Below are positions 15,495 to 24,927 of a stretch of 64,000 nt of DNA, piece after piece. The notes under the pieces are model-generated. The model saw nothing but the letters and a program-made list of their open reading frames with translations. It made no database searches and was not told the DNA's origin. Within the stretch, counting starts at the first letter, position 1. Each line of letters starts with the position of its first letter. Origin of the DNA: Actinocrinis sp035653575 (lineage in GTDB: Bacteria > Actinomycetota > Actinomycetes > Streptomycetales > Catenulisporaceae); assembly GCF_035653575.1 (NCBI RefSeq), contig NZ_DASRBQ010000186.1:1-64000 (forward strand). Direction: 5' to 3'. A program made the translations under genes and the position numbers.

Positions 15495-17951
15495 TCAGCT
15501 GAAGGTGAACCAGTTGACGTTGACGAAGTTGCCGCCGGTGCTCGTCGTGAAGGTCACATACAGCGTGTGGGTTCCAGTGGGGACCGGCGACGCCGTCACG
15601 GGTCCGGCCGTGGTCCAGGTCTGCCAGCCGCCGGTGCCGCCGACCGGGACGGTCGCGAACGGCGTGGCGGTCAGCGAGTCGAGGCGGAACTGGATCGTGC
15701 CGATGTTCGTGCCGGACACCGCCGAGGCGATGCGCGCGGTCACGTTGCCGGACAGGCCGGAGCCGAAGTTGACGTTGTTGTACTGGAGCCAGCTCGCCGA
15801 GTTGATCCAGCCGACGTCCTGGCCGCCACCGGTGTCTGACGTCGCCTCAGTGCCGGTGGAGTTCTGCGCGGCGTACTGCGACGCGGTGACTGTCACCGGA
15901 GTACCTGTGCCGCTTCCGCCGCTGCCCGCGAAGACCTGGAACTCCCACAGCGAGTAGCCCCACTGTGTAGCGCGCGCGGTGCCGTACATGCGGATGTAGC
16001 GGCCTGATCCCGACACGGTCAGGTTCTGCGTGCCGCCGGTGCCTGTGGTCGTGGAGTAGATCGTGGTCCAGGTGTTGTTGTCGTTGGAGGTCTGAATCTG
16101 GAACGCCGTCGCGTACGCGGTCTCCCAGTTCAGCGAGACGCCGCAGATCGACTGGGTGCTGCCGAGGTCCACCTCGAGCGACTGCGGGTCGGAGAATGCG
16201 CTCGACCAGCGGGTGCCGGTGTTGCCGTCGACCGCGTTCTGCGCCGGGAAGCTCGCGTTCTCGGTCGAGGAGGCGGTGGCGGTCTTGTTGAGGGCGATGT
16301 TCGTCGTGCCGCAGGTGCCGCCGCCGCTGGCGTTCACCGTCCAGGTGAAGGAGGTCGAGCCGGTGGCGCCGGTGCCGTCCTTGGCGGTCACCGTGACATT
16401 CGAGGTGCCGGTCGCGGTCGGGGTGCCGGAGATCAGGCCGGTCGAGGCGTTGATCGACAGGCCCGCGGGCAGGCCGCTCGCGCTGTAGGTCAGCGTCTGG
16501 CCGCTGGCCGAGTCGGAGGCGTGGATCTGCACGCTGGCGGCGGCGCCGACCGTCGTGGTCTGGTTGCCCGGGTTGGTGACCGTGACCGTGTTCACGGTGC
16601 CGCCGCTGGGCAGCGTCCACTGCTGCTGGGCCGAGTCCGTGCAGGTCTCGATGTCGAGGCGGGAGCCGGTGTTGCCGCCCGGATCGGTGAGACAGAGCCC
16701 TGAGTTCGGGTTCACCAGCTCGCCGTTCGCCTGGTGGGTCCAGTTCTGCGCGTTGGTGCCGTTGCATGCGTACCAGTCGACGTTGGTGCCACTGGTCGTT
16801 CCGGCCGCGACGACATCAAGACAGCCGCCCTGTACGCGCACCGTGTTGTCGCTGTACGTCGACCAGGTCTGTCCGGAACTGCCGTTGCAGGCGCTCACGC
16901 CGATCGGGTTGCCCTCGGTGTTCAGCGAGTTCTGGTTCGCCAGGCACAGACCGTTGATTCCCTTGACCGTGCCGGTCGCGGTCGGCGTGGCCGTCGGGGT
17001 CGAGTTGCCGCCCTTCTCGTATACGGCTACGTATGCCGCGCTCATGTACGCGCCGGAGGTGGTGGCAGAGGTCGGGGTGGTCTGGCCGGAGACGCCGTCG
17101 GGGTAGTTTCCGCCCATCGCCAGGTCCCAGATGATGAAGAACCCGTGGTCGATCGCGGCCTGCCAGGCGGCCGTGCCGACCGAGGACTCGGTGATCGTGC
17201 TCTCGACGACGCCGTCCATCAGGAACTGCATCTGCTCGGCGCTGGTGTTGGTCCGGTCGATGATCACCGAGTAGGTGTGATAGCCGGTCTGGCAGGTCGA
17301 GCCGGCGCCGGGGCAGGCGATCAGGGCGTGCCCGGGGCTGTTGGCGGAGTCGTGCAGCGTCTGCGAGGCCTCATTCAGGCCGTTGACGTCCTCCATCATG
17401 TCGATCTCGCCGGACTGCGGCCAGCCGCCGCCGGCCCGCATCGGCGAGCCGAGCGCCCAGAAGGCCGGCCAGTAGCCGAGGCCGGAGGCGGGGTTCGGCT
17501 GCTGGATCGAGGCGGTCATCTCCAGTTCGCCGCCGGGCGGGGCCTGGAAGTCGTCCCGGGTGCTCTCGATGCGCCCCGAGGTCCAGGTGCCGCCGTTGTT
17601 GATCGCCTTGAGCACCAGGTGGCCGTTGCCGTCGAGGTAGACGTTGTTGGTGGAGTTGGTGGTCTGTTCCTTCTCGCCGGTGCCGTAGCCGGTGCCGATG
17701 TCGTAGAACCAGTTGGCGGCGGACGGAGCGGAGCCGGCCGCGCCGGAGAAGTCGTCGCTGAAGACCGTGGTCCAGCCGGACGGCGGCGGAGGCGCGGGGT
17801 CGGCCACGGCCGCGGGCGCGGCGGCCAGCGTCGCGGCCGCCGCCCCGGTCAGGCCGCCGGCGATCAACGCCATGGTGGTCAGGACCGAGCGCCGCCTGCG
17901 CGGGGCCGGTCCGCGTTCGGCGCGCCGGCCGATACGCGTGTTGTCGAGCAT
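15495..17951 (-). CDS. Secreted multi-domain GH16 endo-beta-1,3-glucanase
   Basis: 818-residue exported enzyme. The signal region runs to about residue 50 (Arg-rich start, then LTTMALIAGGLTGAAAATLA). GH16 catalytic domain about 55-305 has the active site GEIDMMED, with E182 and E187 as nucleophile and acid/base and D184 between. The ExDxxE form is typical of laminarinases. Then come a ricin-B-type lectin domain (about 325-445, three LCL/CLD-type repeats), an Ig-like domain (about 450-540), an F5/8 type C discoidin domain (about 545-680) and a C-terminal CBM6-type module (about 690-818). The ATG at 17951 has GGAGGGAAAGCACC in front. A 14-base LacI-type palindrome lies 148 bases upstream. Role: breakdown of insoluble beta-1,3-glucan in fungal or plant walls. 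Confidence 0.9.
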   Translation of the reverse strand: MLDNTRIGRRAERGPAPRRRRSVLTTMALIAGGLTGAAAATLAAAPAAVADPAPPPPSGWTTVFSDDFSGAAGSAPSAANWFYDIGTGYGTGEKEQTTNSTNNVYLDGNGHLVLKAINNGGTWTSGRIESTRDDFQAPPGGELEMTASIQQPNPASGLGYWPAFWALGSPMRAGGGWPQSGEIDMMEDVNGLNEASQTLHDSANSPGHALIACPGAGSTCQTGYHTYSVIIDRTNTSAEQMQFLMDGVVESTITESSVGTAAWQAAIDHGFFIIWDLAMGGNYPDGVSGQTTPTSATTSGAYMSAAYVAVYEKGGNSTPTATPTATGTVKGINGLCLANQNSLNTEGNPIGVSACNGSSGQTWSTYSDNTVRVQGGCLDVVAAGTTSGTNVDWYACNGTNAQNWTHQANGELVNPNSGLCLTDPGGNTGSRLDIETCTDSAQQQWTLPSGGTVNTVTVTNPGNQTTTVGAAASVQIHASDSASGQTLTYSASGLPAGLSINASTGLISGTPTATGTSNVTVTAKDGTGATGSTSFTWTVNASGGGTCGTTNIALNKTATASSTENASFPAQNAVDGNTGTRWSSAFSDPQSLEVDLGSTQSICGVSLNWETAYATAFQIQTSNDNNTWTTIYSTTTGTGGTQNLTVSGSGRYIRMYGTARATQWGYSLWEFQVFAGSGGSGTGTPVTVTASQYAAQNSTGTEATSDTGGGQDVGWINSASWLQYNNVNFGSGLSGNVTARIASAVSGTNIGTIQFRLDSLTATPFATVPVGGTGGWQTWTTAGPVTASPVPTGTHTLYVTFTTSTGGNFVNVNWFTFS

Positions 17952-18098
17952 GGTGCTTTCCCTCCAGCGCGCAGCGCGCTTGTCGGTGCGGCGCGGGTCC
18001 GTGGCGGGTGGCGGCAAGGCGGTGCCGCAACTCGGCCGCGGGTCGCGCCGGTTGTCGTCGTTGACACTTGTGCCGCTGTGGGCACCGTGCTGTGCGTG

Positions 18099-18112
18099 GG
18101 AGAGCGCTCTCC
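18099..18112. promoter_or_regulatory. LacI-type operator upstream of GH16
   Basis: GGAGAGCGCTCTCC is a perfect 14-base palindrome with central GC. It is followed by AAA, giving a 17-base sequence identical to one before the GH3 gene (40791-40807). It resembles the CebR-type operator TGGGAGCGCTCCCA of cellulolytic actinomycetes. It probably mediates repression of the glucanase until oligosaccharide inducer is present. Confidence 0.65.
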
Positions 18113-18465
18113 AAACAGGAGATGTGTACGTCTCACTTAGAGAACTGTCAAGCGTTTGCGCGCGAGCGTAAGGATCCGGGCAACGAGCACAGGAGGCTGC
18201 AGGGCTTCCGAATCCGGTGCGACGCGCTTCAGGAGTTTGCGGCCGGAACGCTGATATTACGGCGGGGCGCGGGTTTTGAAACTTGCGGCTTGAATTGCGG
18301 GATTCAAGTATGTGAATGGCGCGGAAGGCCTCTGATCGGGTATCGATTTTTGGCTGCTGCGCGAGATTGTGCTGGTAGTGGGCTCGGATTGAGTGGTTGA
18401 GGGTTCGTGCGCGGCGGCTGACTGCGGGGCTTCACGTTCAGCGGGCTGAATTGGCTAAAAAACTG

Positions 18466-18480
18466 GTAAACGTTGTTTAC
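18466..18480. promoter_or_regulatory. Palindrome upstream of PL7 lyase
   Basis: GTAAAC-GTT-GTTTAC is a perfect 6-3-6 dyad 83 bases before the lyase start. The 17952-18562 region (611 bases, divergent) otherwise holds the GH16 promoter and shows no further gene. A regulator cannot be named. Confidence 0.5.
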
Positions 18481-18562
18481 TACTAAATTCGGCAAGGCTA
18501 CCTTCTCGGTCAACGCGCCGCCGGTCGGCGGCCGACTCACTACCACCGGGATGATCACGCCG

Positions 18563-19381
18563 ATGAAAGATCACGACAATCTCAGGGCTCTGTTCAACAC
18601 CGGGCGCCGCCCCCGGGCGCTCGTCGCGGGCGCGGGCGCGCTCGCGTTGACCGGGGTGCTGTCGGTCACCGCGTTCCTCAGCGGTTCCGCCTCCGCCGCA
18701 CCCGCGCACACCACGAGCAAGTCCCCCGCCGCCGTATCGCTGAGCGGCTGGAACCTGACGCTGCCCGTCGACTCCTCCGGCTGCCAGTGCGGTTCCGCAA
18801 CCGAGGTCAGCCCCGCGACGGTCAAGGCGCCGTGGCTGGTGCGCAATGCCGACGGCAGCCTCACGTTCTGGGCCCCGACCAAGGGCGCTCACACGCCGCA
18901 TTCGCTGCATCCGCGCACCGAACTGGTCAGCACCGCCGACTTCACCGCCGGCACCGGCACGCACACGCTGACCGGCACCTTCATCATGCAAAAGCTGCCG
19001 AGCGCGAACGACATCATGATCGGCCAGATCCACGGCGGCGGCGCATCCTCCGCGATCCCGCTGCTGATGCTGCACTACCGCAACAACGGCGAACTGGTCG
19101 TGGTGACCCGCAAGAACCCGATTTCCGGTTCGACCTCGGCGACCGTGCTCACCGGTGTGCCGATGAACGCCGCCTTCTCGTACACGATCACGCAGAGCGG
19201 CATGAAGATGACCGTCACGGCCACGTACGGCGGCAGGCACGGCAGCGCGGTCGTCCCAGTGCCCAGTTCGTTCCGCGGCATGGACGTCCGCTTCCAGGCC
19301 GGCGACTACCAGCAGACCGACGCCAACAACTCGTCCACCGACGGCGGCCGGCTCACCGTGACCGCGCTCTCGCAGAGCTGA
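18563..19381 (+). CDS. Secreted PL7 polysaccharide lyase (alginate lyase-like)
   Basis: 272-residue exported protein. A signal peptide spans about residues 1-46 (RRPRALVAGAGALALTGVLS, ending near GSASAAPA). The mature part carries the three PL7 signatures in order: HPRTELV (RxEL), IGQIHG (QIH) and RFQAGDYQQ (the YFKAG-x-Y-xQ strand). These supply Arg, His and Tyr of the beta-elimination site. The jelly-roll length of about 220 residues is normal for a single-domain PL7. An in-frame ATG at 18551 is an alternative start. In soil actinomycetes the substrate may be alginate or another uronate polymer; specificity cannot be told from sequence alone. Confidence 0.85.
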   Translation: MKDHDNLRALFNTGRRPRALVAGAGALALTGVLSVTAFLSGSASAAPAHTTSKSPAAVSLSGWNLTLPVDSSGCQCGSATEVSPATVKAPWLVRNADGSLTFWAPTKGAHTPHSLHPRTELVSTADFTAGTGTHTLTGTFIMQKLPSANDIMIGQIHGGGASSAIPLLMLHYRNNGELVVVTRKNPISGSTSATVLTGVPMNAAFSYTITQSGMKMTVTATYGGRHGSAVVPVPSSFRGMDVRFQAGDYQQTDANNSSTDGGRLTVTALSQS

Positions 19382-19541
19382 GGGACACCGCACGTGAGCG
19401 ATCGAACCGGCGCGGCGCAGCCGGTTCGCCTTCCGCGCTCATCGAACGCGCCCTGACACCAACCTCTTCGTATGATCGTGCCGCAGGCGGCCGCCACTCG
19501 GCGGCGCGTCACGCCGCGAGCGACTGCGGAAAGAGGTTTCC

Positions 19542-20363
19542 ATGCTGGAGCGACCCCTCTGGGCTCCCGATGAGATCGACATCGAGCGCCCCTCCGTGGC
19601 GCGCATGTACGACTTCTTCCTCGGCGGCTCGCACAACTTCGCGGCCGACCGGCAGCTGGCCGAGCAGGCCTTGCGGGTGTTCCCCGACGCGCCGTACGTC
19701 GTCCGCGCGAACCGCGCCTTCCTGCGCCGCGCCGTCACGCTGCTGTGCGAACTCGGCATCGACCAGTTCCTCGACCTCGGATCCGGCATCCCGACCGTCG
19801 GCAACGTGCACGAGGTGGCACACGCCGCCAACCCCGAGGCCCGCGTAGTCTACGTCGACTCCGACCCGGTCGCCGCGGCGCACTCCCAGGCCATCCTGCG
19901 CGACGACGAACGCGTGCGCGTACTGCACGCTGACCTGCGCGCCCCGAAGCCCGTTCTGCTCGGGGCCGCCGCCGAGGGGCATATCGACTTCAGCCGCCCG
20001 GTCGGCGTGCTGCTGGTCTCGGTGCTTCCGTTCATTCCCGACTCAGATGATCCGGCCGGCCTGGTAGCGGCGTACCGCGAGGCGACCGTACCCGGCTCAT
20101 ATCTCGCGATCAGCCACGGAACCAACGAGTATCAGCCGGAGACCGTCAGCGAGGTAGAGGGCGTATACACGAAGGCTAGCCAGCCGGGCGTCTTCCGCAG
20201 CCGCGACGAAATCCTCGCCCTGCTGGCCGGGTACGAGCTGCTGCCGCCGGGCTTGGTCGACGCGATCCGGTGGCGTCCCGACCCGGACGACAATCGCCCG
20301 GATCCGCTTGGGGGTGACGTGGCCCGATACAGCCTGCTGGCCGCGGTGGGCCGCCGCGGATAA
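19542..20363 (+). CDS. SAM-dependent methyltransferase, PF04672 (DUF574) family
   Basis: 273-residue member of a methyltransferase family found in many paralogues in filamentous actinomycetes. Diagnostic blocks are PSVARMYDFFLGGSHNFAAD near the N-terminus, QFLDLGSGIPTVGNVHEVA for SAM binding, and VVYVDSDPVAAAHSQAIL. The ending VARYSLLAAVGRR is also usual. Substrates of the family are mostly unknown. Upstream of the ATG is AAAGAGG. It stands alone after the PL7 gene and before an unrelated hypothetical gene. Confidence 0.9.
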   Translation: MLERPLWAPDEIDIERPSVARMYDFFLGGSHNFAADRQLAEQALRVFPDAPYVVRANRAFLRRAVTLLCELGIDQFLDLGSGIPTVGNVHEVAHAANPEARVVYVDSDPVAAAHSQAILRDDERVRVLHADLRAPKPVLLGAAAEGHIDFSRPVGVLLVSVLPFIPDSDDPAGLVAAYREATVPGSYLAISHGTNEYQPETVSEVEGVYTKASQPGVFRSRDEILALLAGYELLPPGLVDAIRWRPDPDDNRPDPLGGDVARYSLLAAVGRRG

Positions 20364-20438
20364 CGCCGGAGCCGGCCCGCCACGACTTCGTGTGCTGCCG
20401 CGGCTGCGCGCGAGGGCGTCAACCGGTTCAATGGTCCG

Positions 20439-21095
20439 ATGCGCCTCGATGAGATTCCGATGCCGCCCGCCGTCGCCGCACGACCGCGGGACGCTCGCGG
20501 CTTCCCGGTTCTGGCGATCACGCCGTGGTCCAACGGAACGCCGGACTTCGCGGCCACCAGCACCGCGCGGATCCTGGTGTGCGCGGTGGAGCGACGCTGT
20601 TCGATCTGCGGCACCCCGCTCGGGAAAGGCCCGGTGTGGCGGGTCGTCGCAGGGGACGAAGCCGCGGCGATCGCACGGGCACTAGGCGACGGGGTTCCGT
20701 ATTCCAATGCTGCGAAGACTGTCGAGCCGCCGGGCCACCACGCGTGCATGCTTTACGCCGCGATGGTCTGCCCTTACCTGGTGCGGCCTACCGGCAGGCG
20801 CGGCACCGACGCGGCCGTACCCGACGCGCGATTCAGCCGCGGCGAGGCGCACGGATCGAGCGAGGGGCTGACCGGCGCCGTCGCGGCGTTCGACGGGTAC
20901 GAGTTCGAAGTCGCGCAGGTCGTGCTGTTCCGCTTCGGCGCGCTGCGCTCGTTCCTGCCGTATGCGCTGGGAGACGAGCACTTCGCCGCATTGCGTGAGG
21001 CGATCGCCGCGCTTCCGGCGGCTGCCGAACCCTGCCCTGCGTATCTCTTGAACGACGACTCCGCCGCAGAAGACCGTGCAGCGCGGTACGCCTGA
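20439..21095 (+). CDS. Hypothetical protein with possible metal-binding cysteines
   Basis: 218-residue soluble protein not recognised as a named family. RRCSICGTPLGKGPVWRVV near residue 55 looks like half of a zinc ribbon. A second cluster, GHHACMLYAAMVCPYL near residue 100, could complete a metal site. The remainder is a mixed fold with FRFGALRSFLPYALGDEHF. No signal peptide or membrane helix. Codon use matches its neighbours. It may be related to actinobacterial hypothetical proteins that contain such Cys pairs. Function unknown. Confidence 0.65.
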   Translation: MRLDEIPMPPAVAARPRDARGFPVLAITPWSNGTPDFAATSTARILVCAVERRCSICGTPLGKGPVWRVVAGDEAAAIARALGDGVPYSNAAKTVEPPGHHACMLYAAMVCPYLVRPTGRRGTDAAVPDARFSRGEAHGSSEGLTGAVAAFDGYEFEVAQVVLFRFGALRSFLPYALGDEHFAALREAIAALPAAAEPCPAYLLNDDSAAEDRAARYA

Positions 21096-21139
21096 AGCAC
21101 GGTCACTGCGACGGAGCCGTCGGATAAGCAGCCCTCAGC

Positions 21140-23158
21140 TCACAGGTGTAGAAGCGTGCCCGGGTTGAGCACGGAGTCCGATCCCGCAGGTCCCTGGAGA
21201 GCGTTCTTCGCAGCGGTGAGCACCGAGTCAGGTACCTGCACGGTGCTGCCGTAAGCGACGAGCGTGTCCACGGAGGCCGCCGAGGCCGAGAGCCAGTTGG
21301 TCGCGTCCGCGCTCAGCCCTTGCTGTGGATCGACGAAGACCACCGGCATCTCGGGACCGTTGTTCGCCGCGAGCAGCGCCTCCTGCCAGGAGTCCGTAGC
21401 GGCGAGGCCGACCTCGGTCGGGCCGTCCGAGTAGCGCTCGGCGATCAGCAGCGAGTTGAGGTCGGCGTCCGAGCCGCCGAGCGCGGTGACCGGCAGGGCG
21501 GCCGGCTTGCCCGGCCAGGAGGAGGCGAGTGCGGCCTGCGCCTGACCGCCCACGGCGACGATGGTCACCCGGCCGGCGCCCGCTGATCCCAGCCGGTTGA
21601 TGATCGGCTGGTCGGCCGCGGGCATCGCGTCCTTGTCGGTCAGCAGCAGCGAGTCCGCGCGGCCGAGGGCTTCAAGGGAGAGGATCGCGGGCGTATCGGT
21701 CACCGAGACCGCGTACACGGTCAGGTCGCCCGGCTCCGGCCGCACACTCGGGCCGTTGAGCGTGACCGCCTCGGCGATCGGGTCCTTGTCCGGCCGGCGT
21801 GTCGTCTGGTAGCCGAAGCCCTGGATCTGCGCCTCGATCGCGGCCGAGACGGCGCCGGTGTCACCGATGATCTGCACCTGCGGAACCTCGCCGTAGGGCG
21901 GTTTGGCCGGGCCGCGCAGGCGCTTGAGCTCGGCCGCGGTGGCGGAGGGCAGCGAGTCCGGTTGGGTGAACAGCACGGGGCCGGATGGGATGCCCAGGCC
22001 GGCGACGGTCAGCGCGTTCGGATCAGCGGTGCTCACCAGCGTGACAACGTACGCGTACGGGATCCCGGTTGGCACATGCGGCAGGCCGGTGGGGGGAGCG
22101 GCTTGATAGGAGGCCTTCGACTCGGCGACGGCATCGGTGATCGGATCTCCGGTGTCGAAGCGCAGGACGTTGGTGGGCGTCATCGGTTCGTATGAGGCGA
22201 CGCCGGGGGTCGGCGACTCGACCGTGGGCGGGTTGACGCCCGAGCCGGAGGCGGCCGCGGACACCGATTCGACGTTCGTGCTAGTACTGAACGCGATGCG
22301 CGAGCCGTCGGGCGACCAGACCGGGTGCGTCAGGCCGACGACGCCGACGGTGAGGCGAACCGCGGTCGTGGTGCTGGTGATCGGCAGGGCCTCGATGTAG
22401 AGCTGGCCGTCGCCGCCGACGAAGGCGAGCTGCTTGGCGTCGGGCCCAACCGCCGGCTGCGCGCCGTCGCGGGCCTTTTTGCCCTGTGGGCCGCGCTGGT
22501 TGCGGTCCAGGATCCAGATCTCCGCCCCGCTCTGCCCTTGGTGCTGGTATGCCAGAGCGCTGACGGGTCCGTCGAACTTCAGCACCGCCGCGTCGTAGAC
22601 CGCGCTGGCCGCTGTGTCTCCGGCGCCGTCCCCGATGCTGTCGAGCAGTGCCTCGCCGTGGCCGCCGGCGGCCGGGTCGTCCTGGCCGTCCGCGCCGACT
22701 CCCATCAGCCGCCAGACTCCGTCGGCGCCGCGTTCCGAGAAGACGATCTCACCGCCGCCGTCCTCGAACGCCGGCTGCGCGCGCTTGATCCCCGGCTTGG
22801 ACTGAGTCAGCACCCGCACGTCGGTGCCGTCCGGCCGGGCCGTGGCGATGTTGCCGTCACCGTCCACGTAGACGAGCCGGGTGCCGTCCGGTGACCACGC
22901 CGCGTCGGTGACGGTGGACGGAAAGGTGACGGCTGTGTGGTCGATCAGCACGCGATTGGTGCCGTCGCTGATGGTCGGCACGGTCGCGTTGTAGACCGGG
23001 CGCGGCGCCGCGTGCGTCGGCTGAGCACTGTGTCCGGTTCCGGTCGGTCTCGGTGCGGCGGTGGGGTGGGCGGTGTTGCCCCCGCAGGCAGCCGCCGCGG
23101 CGAGCGAGCCTGCGGCGAGCACGATTGCTGATACGCGATGGAAGGCGGATTTCGGCAT
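21140..23158 (-). CDS. Lipoprotein with beta-propeller and cell-wall-binding-2-like domain
   Basis: 672-residue surface protein. It starts MPKSAFHRVSAIVLAAGSLA with a lipobox-like Ala-Ala-Ala-Cys at Cys25, so it is probably lipid anchored. Residues about 55-330 contain TolB/WD40-like blades (AAWSPDGTRLVYVDGDGNIA, HPVWSPDGSRIAFS). The C-terminal third resembles the cell-wall-binding repeat 2 family (RYSDGPTEVGLAATDSWQEA, VVFVDPQQGLSADATNWL, VDTLVAYGSTVQVPDSVL). Gene alone, minus strand. Possible role in envelope binding or sensing; no enzymatic motif seen. The 189 bases upstream hold only its promoter region. Confidence 0.75.
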   Translation of the reverse strand: MPKSAFHRVSAIVLAAGSLAAAAACGGNTAHPTAAPRPTGTGHSAQPTHAAPRPVYNATVPTISDGTNRVLIDHTAVTFPSTVTDAAWSPDGTRLVYVDGDGNIATARPDGTDVRVLTQSKPGIKRAQPAFEDGGGEIVFSERGADGVWRLMGVGADGQDDPAAGGHGEALLDSIGDGAGDTAASAVYDAAVLKFDGPVSALAYQHQGQSGAEIWILDRNQRGPQGKKARDGAQPAVGPDAKQLAFVGGDGQLYIEALPITSTTTAVRLTVGVVGLTHPVWSPDGSRIAFSTSTNVESVSAAASGSGVNPPTVESPTPGVASYEPMTPTNVLRFDTGDPITDAVAESKASYQAAPPTGLPHVPTGIPYAYVVTLVSTADPNALTVAGLGIPSGPVLFTQPDSLPSATAAELKRLRGPAKPPYGEVPQVQIIGDTGAVSAAIEAQIQGFGYQTTRRPDKDPIAEAVTLNGPSVRPEPGDLTVYAVSVTDTPAILSLEALGRADSLLLTDKDAMPAADQPIINRLGSAGAGRVTIVAVGGQAQAALASSWPGKPAALPVTALGGSDADLNSLLIAERYSDGPTEVGLAATDSWQEALLAANNGPEMPVVFVDPQQGLSADATNWLSASAASVDTLVAYGSTVQVPDSVLTAAKNALQGPAGSDSVLNPGTLLHL

Positions 23159-23347
23159 GGTTCTCCCCCATTGAACCCGATGGTGAGTCTACGAATGCAC
23201 GCATGTACGCACGTTCATTTTCCTGCGGCGTACCCGTTCCATCGGGTTCGCACTCTCTTGACGCCTGACAAGGTACGGCGGTTGAGGGTGGCTTCGCTTG
23301 GTGCCCGAAACGTTATAGAACAGGGGTGTTCCCAGGTCAGACGGCGG

Positions 23348-24823
23348 TCAGCAGCGTTCCCGCGCCGGCAAGCCCTCCGAGGTGGCCAGCCGGTCGCGGT
23401 AGGTGCGCTCGGCGAACGCGATGAAGCCCTCGACGTCGGCCACGTTCGAGACCAGGCCGAGCGAGACGCGGACCGCCCCGCCGCTCGGCAGCCGCAGGTT
23501 ACGAAGATAGTCGTCGATGCCCCGGGACCTGCGGCTGATGCGGCCGCGCAGGGCGCTGCGGCCGATGCCGAAGGCCAGTTCGCCGGCGCCGGGATTGCAG
23601 AAGCAGCCGGTGCGCAGGCTGATCTTCGCCGCGGCGGCCTCGCGTTCGACGAGCCGTTCGTCCACCACGTGGCCTTGCGGGTCGAGAAAGTTGAACGCGA
23701 CCGTGCCGCCGCGGTCTGTCGTATCGCGCGGTCCGTAGATGCGGGCCATCGGTGCGCCGTTGCTGTGCGTAAGCTCGCCGAGCCGCCGCAGCAGCCAGCC
23801 GGTCAGGCAGTGCACCCGTTCGCCGATCAAGTCCAGTCGCAGGTTTCGCAGCCAGCGCAGGCCGAACTCGACGTCCGGTATGGCGAGGAAGTTGACCGTG
23901 CCGTCCTCGAACGCCGACTCGTCCGGAGCCGTCACATGCCAGTCGCCCTGGACGCTGACCGCCTGGATCGTGCCGCCGGAGAACCACGGCCTGCGCAGCC
24001 GCGCGAGCGCTTCGCGGCGCGCGATCAGGCAGCCGAGGCCGGTCGGATAGCCGAACAGCTTGTACCAGCTGACCGTGACGAACTCCGGTTTCACCTGGGA
24101 CAGGTCGAGCCGGTTGGTGGGCACGTAGGCCGCGGCGTCGAGCAGCACGTCGAATCCGTGCCGGTGCGCCAGTTCCACCCAGTCGAGCGGATGGCGCACC
24201 CCGGAGAAGTTGCTCTGCGCGGGGTAGGCGAACAGGCCGGCCGGGCCGCGCCGCCCGATGACATGACGGCTGAGCGCCGACTCGACCAGTGCGGTGTCCG
24301 TGCGCAGGTCCTGGCCGTCACCGGAGACGTAGCTGACCGCGGTGCGCCGGGCCCGGGCGAATTCGCGCAGACCGTTGACCGAGTTGTGGTTGTCGAAGGT
24401 GAGGACCAGCCGGTTGTCGTGCTCGAACCGGTACGACTCACCGACCAGCCGGCAGGCCGCGGTGGCGTTCGCGGTGAAGATCGCCGCGTACTCGGCCGGG
24501 TCGGCGTTGAAGTGGGCCAGGACCGCGGCGCGGGTCCGCTCGATCCGTTCGGTGGAGGCACGCGACGCCGGATTCTCCGAGTGCGGATTGCCGAAGCACT
24601 GGTCGGTGAGGCGCTCGCTGTGCGCCTGGTACTGCGCGGTCGCGGCCAGGCAGGCGCCGGTGTAGTCGAGGTAGACGTGGCCGGTGCGGTCCAGGTGGGC
24701 GTACTCCGTGCGGCGCGCCTCGTCGAGCAGGCGGGTGCGCTCGTACTGCGGGTATTCGGTCAGGAATCCGGCGGGCTCGCTGGATCGCAGCAGGCTGCCA
24801 GGACTGGGAAGGATCTTCATCAT
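23348..24823 (-). CDS. PLP-dependent enzyme, molybdenum cofactor sulfurase-like (class V aminotransferase fold)
   Basis: 491-residue protein that closely matches the N-terminal domain of Moco sulfurases. The PLP lysine is K255 in SWYKLFGYPTGLG, and the persulfide-type cysteine is C407 in RTGCFCNPGAG. Substrate-binding blocks YLDYTGACLA and GNPHSENPAS are also of this family. The C-terminal MOSC domain of eukaryotic Moco sulfurases is absent, and no xanthine-dehydrogenase gene is near. It may therefore donate sulfur to, or remove it from, some other molecule, for example a natural product. The start ATG-ATG at 24823/24820 follows GCGAAGAG. It lies 104 bases downstream of an ABCG-type exporter gene on the same strand, so the pair may be one operon. 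Confidence 0.75.
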   Translation of the reverse strand: MMKILPSPGSLLRSSEPAGFLTEYPQYERTRLLDEARRTEYAHLDRTGHVYLDYTGACLAATAQYQAHSERLTDQCFGNPHSENPASRASTERIERTRAAVLAHFNADPAEYAAIFTANATAACRLVGESYRFEHDNRLVLTFDNHNSVNGLREFARARRTAVSYVSGDGQDLRTDTALVESALSRHVIGRRGPAGLFAYPAQSNFSGVRHPLDWVELAHRHGFDVLLDAAAYVPTNRLDLSQVKPEFVTVSWYKLFGYPTGLGCLIARREALARLRRPWFSGGTIQAVSVQGDWHVTAPDESAFEDGTVNFLAIPDVEFGLRWLRNLRLDLIGERVHCLTGWLLRRLGELTHSNGAPMARIYGPRDTTDRGGTVAFNFLDPQGHVVDERLVEREAAAAKISLRTGCFCNPGAGELAFGIGRSALRGRISRRSRGIDDYLRNLRLPSGGAVRVSLGLVSNVADVEGFIAFAERTYRDRLATSEGLPARERC

Positions 24824-24927
24824 CTCTTCGCCCCGGGGTGGCGGAGGTCGCAATGCGCTGACGGTTCGGGGGACGCGCGGGCCGCGGTGAGGGCGCGCCG
24901 CGTCGCACGGCGTCGCGCCCCGGCGGG

